Positions 45,518 to 54,537 of a stretch of 64,000 nucleotides of DNA are shown here, one piece after another. How positions within the stretch are numbered: the first letter of the stretch is position 1; the number at the start of each line of letters is the position of its first letter. The notes beneath the pieces were generated by a model. That model did not search any database. It saw only the letters and a list, made by a program, of their open reading frames with translations, and was not told the origin of the DNA. The DNA is taken from assembly GCF_021155775.2 (NCBI RefSeq), contig NC_060235.2:10525193-10589192 (forward strand), read 5' to 3'. The translations under genes and the position numbers were made by a program. Source of the stretch: Neodiprion pinetum (Eukaryota; Arthropoda; Insecta; Hymenoptera; Diprionidae).

Positions 45518-46178
45518 TTCTAGCATTCTTAGAGCTATAGTCACCCAACACCGCAGATCCATGGCTCTGAATGTACCGCGGCTATCGGTCGACCTTGCAC
45601 TCTGGCCTTGACTAAACCCGTTCGAAATTTATCGTTGAGTTCACATGACAGTCACAAGCCAAAAAGAATGTCACGTGGCTGATATCAAACCAGCATCCGA
45701 GTAGATGAAAAACAATTCTCGGAACTATCAATTTTGGAATTTCACGTGGTTGATAACGTCGGAAAAGAATGTGGGGGTGGTTGATGTTACACATCAGCAG
45801 TCCTACCGTAGAAAAGGAATCTGAAGTGGTTAATGTTACACATCAGCAGTTCTATCGTGGGAAAAGAATGCGGGACGGTAAAAAAGTTCTCGCCCCCGCT
45901 GCACCCTTCATTGTTGGTAGACGAGCACTGCATGAAGACTTTGACCTTCGGTTGGGTAAAACAGCACGATTTTGACCTTCGACCGATAAGAATTGTTGGT
46001 AACGCAGTGCGATTTTCACCATCGACCGATACAACTGTCGGTAAGGTTGCACGTTTCCAACCTAAAGTCGGTACGGCAGACTGTGACGTCATCGCGGAAA
46101 CGGGTTTGAGTCTGGGGAGAATGTCGGTAAGTGTCGGTAACAGGAATCTGTAAGTAGAACCCGCCTTGCCGTGCTACT
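45518..46178. repeat. Right terminal inverted repeat of the Polinton
   Basis: 661 bp, inverted relative to the left repeat, ending CCGCCTTGCCGTGCTACT at 46178. It has the paired ACACATCAGCAG units (about 45787 and 45839) but lacks the 80-bp duplication and some of the extra DNA seen in the left repeat. Confidence 0.85.
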
Positions 46179-46184
46179 TTTGCC
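46179..46184. repeat. Right target-site duplication of the Polinton
   Basis: TTTGCC, one mismatch from TTCGCC at 33290-33295. Confidence 0.7.
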
Positions 46185-46687
46185 TCCGACGTCGTGAACT
46201 CGCAGAATCTATCGTCGAGTAGCCTTTTGTTTTTTTACTTTGTTATCAATATGTGAAAAACAAGAAATGAAAAAAGCTTGTACTTGCCACCAGCTGTCAC
46301 TTACGTACCAGTTCGTAATATACTAACATCGTATCCCGAAATAAACAAAATTTACGCGTTTTTATTTAGCGCTCCAAGTAGCTAGATGTATAACTCAGTA
46401 CTCAATTTAAAAGGCAGGATTTTCACGGGTAGCAAAATGCTGCGGCAATATTTTACTACCCAGTTCATGGCCAGTAGGTATGTCAATAAAGCAGGGTAGT
46501 GCTACCCGGTGCACGCTGAATACGAATTACCTACATCTCATGGAGATGGACTGCGTGCTCTGTACACTGACCTGAAGCCGTGACAAGACAGAGAGAACAA
46601 CAGCTGAAGGCATTCCCCCTTACTCTAATCGGTGATTTGCCGAGGGAAGCATATAGGCTCACACAAGTATGTGTACTCGACCTGTCG
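46185..46687. other. Right flank of the Polinton, little structure
   Basis: The first 60 bp are the other side of the interrupted minus-strand frame, with a possible short intron on that strand: donor GGTAC|GTAAGT near 46307 and a pyrimidine-rich tract to an AG near 46235. A phrase GGTAGC-AAAATGCTGC near 46430 resembles inverted sequence near 53770. No further gene is seen. Confidence 0.35.
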
Positions 46688-47322
46688 TTAAGAAGGGCAA
46701 AATCGAATGTTAATGGTCCTACCCCCCAAAATGGTTCGTAGTAATTCAAAAAAAAATGTCGGAAATTCAAAAAATTTTTCCCTCCGTATTTACCCACCGC
46801 TAGGAAGCCTTACTTTTTCCCGTAAGAAAAGCATTGATTTTTCGTGTTTTTTGATCTTTTTTCTACCGCTGCCCTAATTATCAGCTAAAAAATCGTGAAT
46901 TCTCAGAAAATGTTGACAGTTATGTTACCTTTTTGTCGAATTTTTTGGAATTCGATACAATCGTTTTTGGGCTGGATCGATCACATCTTCATTCTCTGTA
47001 TGTTGCGAAAAACGCGGAAAAAAGTAAAAAAAGTTTTGAGCCCAAAAATGCTTGTATCGAATTCCAAAAAATTCGACAAAAAGGTAACATAACTATCAAC
47101 ATTTTCTAAGAATTTTCGATTTTTTAGCTGATAATCAGGGCAGCGGTAAAAGAAAGATTAACAATCACGAAAAATCAATGCTTTTCTTATGGGAAAAAAT
47201 GAGGCTTCCCAGCGGTGGGTAAATATGGAGGGAAACATTTTTTAAAATTCTGAAATTTTTTTTGAATTATTAGGAACCAATTTGGGGGGTAAGACCATTC
47301 AAATTCGATTTGCCCTTCTTAA
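46688..47322. mobile_element. 635-bp palindromic foldback element flanked by TTAA
   Basis: TTAAGAAGGGCAAA at the left and TTTGCCCTTCTTAA at the right are the tips of two arms of about 315 bp. The arms are inverted copies with scattered mismatches, for example GTCGAATTTTTTGGAATTCG near 46935 against its complement near 47060. The spacer is short and there is no coding capacity. TTAA at both tips suggests a TTAA-targeting transposase family. Confidence 0.8.
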
Positions 47323-48009
47323 GGGCGTTGCCCAGCTAAAAAAGCGCGGGCTACACCGTTTCCCGCGTTAACCGTGGCGAGAGAGAGAGAGAGAGAGTAA
47401 AGAAACAAGTGAGACGGAGCAGCCGAGCTGTCGCCAGAGTGAGGCGGGTGACGCGGGCTAGCCTCCTCCACCCCTCACGGGCATTCGGTTTCAAATACTT
47501 TTAAACAGCCCAGTGTGCCGCGGTCGGCACGACGAAGCACCTGATGAATGATAGAAAAAAATAGACTCCTTTCAGATTCCACTTGAAAAATTTACTAGTC
47601 ATACAGAATTTAATAAGGAACCGAAACTATTTTTTTTTATAATTTAAAAACTTGTCATTAATAAGGTAAAAATCGTCAAACATTTGAATTGTTTATAAAA
47701 ATTGGGATTTTCAATAATGTTCAACAACACATTTTTTTATGAAAGCTTATTCGTTCACCTTCCGAATGCACTGTAAATGATGTCTTCATGTCGAATAGAA
47801 CCAGATATATGCGTGCTCCTTTTGCATCAAAATTGAATGATTGTCTTGTAACTTTCGAAAACAAACATAATTCGGACGAACACCAAAATGCGTATCGATT
47901 CTGTTTACCTTTGTTTCACGTGAAAAAAATATGAATAAATTGAAAAAATCCGAGATCATTTTTTGATTGATATGACGTAGAATTTCCCATACGTATGTTG
48001 TTATATATA
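47323..48009. other. Stretch without a gene; (GA)n tract
   Basis: Starts GGGCGTTGCCCAGC, part of a phrase seen at two other sites. A (GA)n microsatellite lies at about 47379-47397 in a GC-rich patch ending near 47530. The rest is AT-rich with no gene. Confidence 0.4.
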
Positions 48010-49032
48010 TTAGGGTGTTTCAAAAAAAGACTAATTTCTTTTTCTTTCTCATGGTGTCCAAAAATTTATAGTATATTTAAAAACAAAAATTCTGGCGCCA
48101 ATATGAGCTCTTAATATCAATAGGAAGGTTTGCCTCTATCCATTTCTTTATTTTCCATTTAAATAACACGGGAAATTTTTTTTTTTTATGTTTGAATTTT
48201 TATTACTTTGGAACGGTTCATCGTAACAACAATCTGTAAAAAGAGACTTGTAGGAAATTTCACGCTCTACAAAAAACGTCTGAAGATCAAAGTTCCTCAG
48301 ATCAACTGTTTCAAAGATATCAGCGATCAAAAATAACACTAATCAAAAATTTCAAATATTTTCCAATAAAACTACAAAAAAATATCGTATGCCATATTTA
48401 TATTATTTTTTATGTAAAATTACTTTAATTCTGTTAACCTGAGACGGTAAACTTTTTTTTTTGCTAATTAATTCAATACTTAACTCACAAAAAGCACAAA
48501 AATCATTTATGTGATATTTTTAACCTTTATATATATTTATGTATTTGTGCTTTTTGTGAGTTAAGTATTGAATTAATTAGCAAAAAAAAAAGTTTACCGT
48601 CTCAGGTTAACAGAATTAAAGTAATTTTACATAAAAAATAATATAAATATGGCATACGATATTTTTTTGTAGTTTTATTGGAAAATATTTGAAATTTTTG
48701 ATTAGTGTTATTTTTGATCGCTGATATCTTTGAAACAGTTGATCTGAGGAACTTTGATCTTCAGACGTTTTTTGTAGAGCGTGAAATTTCCTACAAATCT
48801 CTTTTTACAGATTGTTGTTACGATGAACCGTTCCAAAGTAATAAAAATTCCAAAATGAAAAAAAAAATTTCCCGTGTTATTTGAATGGAAAATAAAGAAA
48901 TGGATAGAGGCAAACCTTGCTATTGATATTAAGAGCTCATATTAGCGCCAAAATTTTTGTTTTTAAATATACTATAAATTTTTCGACACCATGAGAAAGA
49001 AAAAAAAATTAGTCTTTTTTTGAAACACCCTA
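48010..49032. mobile_element. 1.02-kb near-perfect palindrome, mariner-like tips
   Basis: Two arms of about 490 bp, from TTAGGGTGTTTCAAAA near 48010 and the inverted TTTTGAAACACCCTAA near 49032, surround a spacer of about 45 bp near 48498-48540. The arms differ at only a few positions, mostly homopolymer lengths and single bases. Both tips are flanked by TATAT-like sequence consistent with a TA target. There is no transposase frame. This fits a Tc1/mariner-derived foldback MITE. Confidence 0.85.
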
Positions 49033-49211
49033 ATATATACATATAATTATAACGATATGACTAGCAAATTTTTAGCATAGTAATACATATAACTAACTAA
49101 ACATAAATCACAGAAATATTGCACGTAAGTTATATATACAAAGCTATTATATTTATGTACATGTGTACATATATTTATATTACAGTTTTTTGTCGTCTGT
49201 CGGTCGTGAAT
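49033..49211. other. AT-rich 3' flank of Mutator-like/YqaJ copy 3
   Basis: Follows the stop codon of the minus-strand gene. It is rich in TATATA runs and has no clear terminal repeat. Confidence 0.3.
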
Positions 49212-51835
49212 TTACTGTTTCTTACGCGTGGCTTTCTGGGCTTCGATGATTTGAGGGGGTTCGCGGATTGAGAGTTGTCGGGCGCGTCTAGAATCTACGA
49301 TCTCGGGTAACAAACAAAAGTGAAAGAAATCTGCTAATTTATTCTCCATTCTTTTGGTCCAGAATTTATCGTCACGTTTTATTTTATCAAAAATCAATCC
49401 CTTTGGCGTCCAAACTATAAAATAGCATCACTTCCTATTCGTAATGTGTAGAAGACCGTAGACCTGATGCATGTAATTATGAGAAAGATCTAACTTGGCT
49501 TTTCCATCGATTATTTTCAAGAATTTAATTTTCTTTGGCTCTATGCCCTCCATTGGAGTTAACTCTTTTGCCGATGCTGGGCACTTGACTTCTACGACCG
49601 CATCTTTATCTATAAGCCCATCCGGCGACGCCGCAAGGAAGGGTAACGCCTTGTCCACCACTAGACCACTGCTATCAACAGTAACAGAATGTTCGGCAGT
49701 GAACTGACCTATTGCTACGGGCTCTTCTTTTGTGCCCCACCTTGTATTAGAATTCCCATGGAAATCGCTGTAGCTGATGCGTTCTACTAATTTAGCATAA
49801 GATGTTCGTGGCCTTCGCTTACAAATTTCACCGAAAATTGAGTCAGTCAAACGCTTTCTTCTTTGTTCGTACCATGCGGTTGACGAACTCTGCCCCATTG
49901 TTTGTCGCTCGATTTCCAATAGGTCCTCCGAATACAAGGTCTGCACGAATGTCTTTTGAGCAGACGCCAATTCATCCACCGACATGTCTGGTTGCTGTGG
50001 ACATGCATCATTTGAGCCATAGTCGGCGTCAGCGATCTGGGCCACGAAAGTTTTTTTGCTACTTAAAACCCCTTTTTCTAATTTTTATTCACCCTGTCTT
50101 ATTTTCGGAATATTTTCTCGTGAATTTACTCACACTTCCTGTCAATTTTTCCTGCACTAATACATGAAATTGTCCACCAGCATTCATTCTCATTACGGCA
50201 GAATCGCACCGAGCTCCATATGAATCGCGCAGGGTAAAGTTGACTCTTTTGCCACCTATAACTTTGGCAACGTGTGAATTGTATAACTCAGATACGTTGT
50301 TATCTACGTCCGATATGAGGCTCGATGCATGCTCAATGAGTCGATACATTGCCGATTGAATCTCTTGGAAGACACTAGTCAATTTCATGTCCTCTACCAG
50401 GTTAACTTCCCCTGGTTTGGAGTTACCGTCACAGAAGTAACCCCTCTCCGCACATGATCCATGTTCCCCGAAAACATGGACCGTTTTTAATATCTTCACG
50501 CGAATCCTCGACTCGAACGTAAAGTTGCTCATCAACTTGCCCGTTTCTGTAGCGAATTCCGAAAGTTATAGCATATCGTAGTCACTTCAAGTTTTTGCGC
50601 AAATTATTACGTAGGATCACAGTACCAACATTGCGGTTGGTACACAGATCCTGAAGTTGAGTTCCATAGACGCGGAGAACATGGTTGCGGCATTCAATTT
50701 TTTTGACAAGTGTTTCCGGTTCATACGGAAGCGCATCGATGAGTTTCCCGTGAACACTACTGTCCCCATCCCTAATTAATTTATTGTATCTAATACCGTG
50801 CATTTCTACGCTACACTTAAAACCCTTGACGATAATGTCTAACTCCATCGCGGTACTAGAACCCGTCCAATTTTTCGCACATTTATGTTCGCCTACAGAT
50901 GCCTCGGTATCACCCCAATTCCAATCACACGTTGAACAATATTTATTTCTTACCCCAATGAATAAAACTTTACTGGTTTTGAATCCTACTATTACTGCTA
51001 CACCTGATAGAGAGTCATATTTGTCCTATACGATCTTTTTGCCCAAGACCCATCGGCGACAACCGCTATGCAAGGGTACCCGTCCTCGTCAACGTCACCC
51101 GCCTCACGGGCCAACGTAGCTTCTTCTCTACGTGCCTCTAGCATTTGCTCCTGTGTAATGTCGTGATACGTATCGCTAACTATCCTATGAAATTTATTCC
51201 AAGTCTCTTGAGCCATACATGGCATATCTACCGATGCATTAATCTCTGCGAGTTGAGAAAAACCACCATCTGTGGACACTACACCGGATACTATAGCTGC
51301 ATTGACGCTTGAGGAGCCTGAACTAGAATTCTCTGACGTTATTGATTTGACTAAATTACATATACTACATTTGAAGGTGATGGTGGTAATGAATCCTATC
51401 CGGCTTTCGGATATTGGACACACGTCTGCAAAAGTACAATCAAAAGGGAAGTGACGACCGATTTTTGTAATACTATCTAAAAAATGCCTAATGTCTACTC
51501 TTCTTCTCTCAGGCAACTCCAATGGGGGACTTGGTTCGGCCTTGGCATTACCGACTACAAGCAAATGTGAATTTATGTCTTCAACAACATTACTTTCGGT
51601 CGCAGGCTGGATACTCACGAAATCCTCCGCGGTGTTGTATTCAGTCGACTCGTCGTCGTTTCTCGCGTACTGTATTGGAGATTAAGGCATTGTCTCCGAG
51701 AAAAACAAATCGGTATCCTGAAATTCATCGACAAGAACGGCCTCATTGACCGGAGCAACATCTTCTGTTACCTCGTCCGCCGAAGTCATTACTTCGCGAA
51801 CCATTTCTCCGTCGTTTTGTTGGCTCGCAGGAATT
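49212..51835 (-). pseudogene. Mutator-like transposase fused to YqaJ-type nuclease, copy 3
   Basis: This is the most complete copy. On the minus strand it starts at an acceptor (ACGTATAG|AATT) with an acidic region (DEFQDTDLFFSE). An in-frame TAA at about 51684 follows, then QETWNKFHRIVSDTYHD, VVADGSWAKRSY, and, after a frameshift near 51033, YDSLSGVAVIVGF, VRNKYCSTCDWNWGD, GDSSVHGKLID and IECRNHVLR. After a TGA near 50582 and another frame change come ERGYFCDGNSKPGE and VIGGKRVNFTL. The YqaJ half (50045-49212) is well kept: RRKRLTDSIFGEICK, RWGTKEEPVAIGQF, AASPDGLIDKDAVVEVKCP and YMHQVYGLLHI, which give the Glu, Asp, ExK and Gln of the nuclease site. The domain pairing suggests a transposase that also processes DNA ends; that role is inferred. 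Confidence 0.8.
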
Positions 51836-51882
51836 CTATACGTATAAATTTGGAAATGCACGGACACGAAAGAAAAATTTTA

Positions 51883-52014
51883 GCAATAAATTATAATGAT
51901 CACAAATATAATCAGTGACCAAAATGACCAGGTCCCAGGAGACGGCGGATCGAAGAATGCCCAAATTTGCCGCGCAACGATAATTAGGGAATAACAGATC
52001 AGGAATACTTTCAT
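51883..52014 (-). CDS. Small two-helix membrane-type ORF inside the intron of copy 3
   Basis: An ATG at 52014 opens 43 codons reading MKVFLICYSLIIVARQIW, a Pro-rich turn (FFDPPSPGTW), and a second hydrophobic stretch (SFWSLIIFVIIIIYC). Two membrane-spanning segments would fit. It lies in the intron of the minus-strand transposase-like gene, about 50 bp before the acceptor. It may be chance in AT-rich DNA. I recognise no family. Confidence 0.2.
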
Positions 52015-52081
52015 AGTATCACTGTTATATAATATATGTATAGTAAATCTTATCGTCTTGTCATTTTTTTCTTCATTTAGT

Positions 52082-52176
52082 GGCACTTGGCGGGCCTTAT
52101 TAAAACAAGCACAAGAAAATACAAGTCGAGCTATATCAATGTTGTAATGGCAACATAAAAATGGGCCCGCCAAGTA
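52082..52176. repeat. Hairpin in the intron of copy 3
   Basis: GGCACTTGGCGGGCC near 52082 is inverted as GGGCCCGCCAAGTACC near 52161, one mismatch, with a loop of about 65 bp. The GC-rich arms stand out in AT-rich DNA. Confidence 0.7.
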
Positions 52177-52870
52177 CCACGTACTGCAATTTTTTTTTTT
52201 AATCAAAAAAATTTTTTTTCTCTTCTCAATTTCAATTTTGATTTCAATTTTTTTTTTTTTGTCATCATTAGTTATAGTATATCAAAATCATCATTCGTTT
52301 TCAAATAAATTATACTTGGTAGTAGTATCTGATTTGATGACAGTTTTGTGGGGTGGCTGTTTTGTAGGTAATGTATGCATGTATGATTACCCCAGAATTA
52401 CGTCAAGTTTATTTCTAAAAACAAAACGCGCGTATTTTAGTGGCCTAATACGTACGCGCCGTATTTACTTTGTATGGAAAATTCTGCCAGGTACATTGTA
52501 ATTTTACCTTGGATACTTAGGTAGTCACAATAAGTGATAAGAATATTCCTTATGATCGACAAAGTGTAAACACTCATGCAAATTGCCGAATATCGATTTC
52601 GATCATTTAACCTGAACACGTAACAAATTGATGACATATTTTAGCGACTAATGCAAACCGGGCTAGGACCACACGTCACAATGCATTCTAGTTTATATTT
52701 TCGTATGTATAAAAAAACTAGACAATGAATTTATACTGCTATTATGAACAGCAATATCGGCTCTTGGAAGTACCTTCTTAAATTAAAGCCCTGCGATTGT
52801 TCGTACTCAAGTGATTGAATCTCGAAGTCAGAGAGGGTGCACCATCAACCATATAAATAATTCGATTTAC
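52177..52870. other. AT-rich intron sequence
   Basis: T-rich runs near 52190-52260 and no coding frame with domain content. It would be the bulk of the intron between the two exons of copy 3. Confidence 0.35.
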
Positions 52871-52956
52871 CTCCTTTTTTCCTGAAATTTAGCCAAAATC
52901 TTTATGCCGGGTCGTTTCTTCTTCTTCAAAGACACATTCCCTCTCTTCTTAGCCAT
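52871..52956 (-). CDS. Probable first exon of Mutator-like/YqaJ gene, copy 3
   Basis: An ATG at 52956 opens 28 codons plus two bases ending at a good donor, AGGAG|GTAAAT. The peptide starts MAKKRGNVSLKKKKRPG and is highly basic, as expected for a nuclear localisation signal. The phase-2 end fits the phase of the acceptor at 51836, so the spliced frame runs directly into the acidic N-terminal region. The intron would be about 1,035 bp. The same exon size and phase are seen at 2133-2212 for copy 1, which supports both calls. The join is inferred from splice signals, without transcript evidence. Confidence 0.5.
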
Positions 52957-53144
52957 CGCGGGAATAAATACTGATTTGAAATAATAAAAAACACTGTAGA
53001 AAAACACAAGCAAAAATGAAAGCGTGGAACACTATCCAGGATTCGAACGAGGGGAATTGTAGCGGGGGGGTTTGAGTTTACTCTCCTCGCCTGTAATTCG
53101 CATGGTCGCCGGCCAACGCGGTCGTGGCGCTAGCAGGCCCCCGC

Positions 53145-53492
53145 CTTTTGCGCGAGAAATTTTCTGTTTTATGCTTCGTGATTTTCCTTCTCATTTCCTC
53201 ATTTTTTAAGATTATTAGGTTCTTAGGGAGTCATTTTGAAGATAAAGAATAGATCTGTGTCGCCTCTTTCGCCGAATTTCGAAAAAAAATTCACTGTCCG
53301 CTGTGTCGCACTTCAAAGATAACGTACTTTCAAGTACGTTTTTCACGAATCTGAAAGCGAAATCGAAAACTCGGCAAAACAGACGATACAGATCTATTTT
53401 TTCATCTTCAAAATGACCCCCTAAGAACCTAATTATCTTCAAAAATGAGGAAATGAAAAGGAAAATCGTGAGTCTGTTCGCGCGCGCTCTTC
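53145..53492. mobile_element. Foldback MITE
   Basis: Arms at about 53178-53262 and 53390-53475 are inverted copies. They read GTGATTTTCC, ATTTCCTCATTTTT, TTAGGTTCTTAGGG and TCATTTTGAAGAT on the left and their complements on the right. The spacer also has a small hairpin, AACGTACTTTCAAGTACGTT, near 53320. An old relative appears to lie at 19385-19700. Confidence 0.75.
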
Positions 53493-54537
53493 CAGGCATA
53501 GGCAACGCCCTTAAGGACAGGTCTAATGTGTACCTCCCCGCTTGTCTCACCGCTTTCCTCATTTAGCGGCTTAGTTCCCCACTCTCTTGATCTTGTGACA
53601 GAAAGAGAACCACTGTAGGACTAGCTCGGTTCTTTGATCTCAGCTTCAGCAGCCCAGTAAGGTCGCGTAGTCTATCTCTATAAGTCTATGATTACTCACG
53701 TCTATGATACTTCATACCTCATTTTATTGGCATTCCTATTGATCAGAAACGAAGCAGCAAAATATTGTGGTAGCATTTTACTGCCCATGAAAATCCGGAC
53801 TATGTATCACATAATATTGGTGTATTGGTGAACTGCTTCCTAAGTTTACAAAAGTAGTATTTCAGTTATTCATCATTTTTCGCAAGAATTGGCTAAAAAT
53901 AGTAGCACTATTTCTCCCAACTCAAATTACATGATAGAATCTTGAAAAAATAACTGTCTAACCCATTCAAAATGGTCCGATAGCTGAAAATTGTGATCCA
54001 CCAGGTGGGCTCGGGTCCCAAGGTCAATCTTCCGCGAAAAAACGTAAACTCAATTTTTATATCTATCATCTTTATGAACAAAGCTTCGAAAATTTTAGAC
54101 TCGTTGCTCTTTTTATTTTCATTAGTTAATTATATTCTGCTACAAATTCATTCAGTAAACAACGGAGCTACATTATTTCAAACTTGACCAACTTAGTGGT
54201 TGTATAAACTTTATTGATGCGAATTCCTTAACTCTTAGAGAGGGACACAAAAATGAGTGTACATGTGATTTGTACAAGTATAGGTTATACAGTGAATATA
54301 TATTTACAAATTTAGGTCTTAAACAAATTTTAGTAGCGATTATTTGTTTATAGTAGAGTTTCAGACTACTGGTGTAATTTGTAATTCTGATAACAGATCA
54401 ATTCATGTAGCCAACAAATATAAGTAATCCAATGCTAAAGTTTAGTTAATTTTGTCACGGACTTGGATGTATGGATGGATGGATGTACTTGGATGTGAAT
54501 ATTTGCTTTGATGATACGACGATAGGTGCAATTTACA
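53493..54537. other. Intergenic DNA and the 3' UTR of the LRR gene
   Basis: The left part carries AGGCATAGGCAACGCCCTTAA, an inverted copy of the phrase at 47319, and no gene. A minus-strand AATAAA near 54210, about 330 bp beyond the LRR stop, could be its polyadenylation signal. A short GGAT tandem repeat lies at about 54470-54487. Confidence 0.4.

Larger units (their letters stand above)
33296..46178. mobile_element. Polinton/Maverick element, nearly complete but inactivated
   Basis: The 12.9-kb element starts AGTAGCAC and ends GTGCTACT, with long terminal inverted repeats and a 6-bp near-perfect target duplication. It encodes the full Polinton set. On the minus strand from the left are an unknown protein, the major capsid, the minor capsid, a cysteine protease and a phospholipase A2-like protein. 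On the plus strand are the packaging ATPase, two accessory proteins and the integrase. On the minus strand at the right is DNA polymerase B. Size and gene order fit the family. All the large genes carry stops or frameshifts, with substitutions in the ATPase and integrase active sites, so it cannot move by itself. Polintons are virus-like self-synthesising transposons related to adintoviruses. Confidence 0.95.

Noticed and set aside
51880..52206. The whole 108-codon minus-strand frame as a gene
   Set aside because: Its upstream part crosses the hairpin and poly-T tract and uses no ATG; only the last 43 codons after a real ATG look protein-like, and even those are uncertain.
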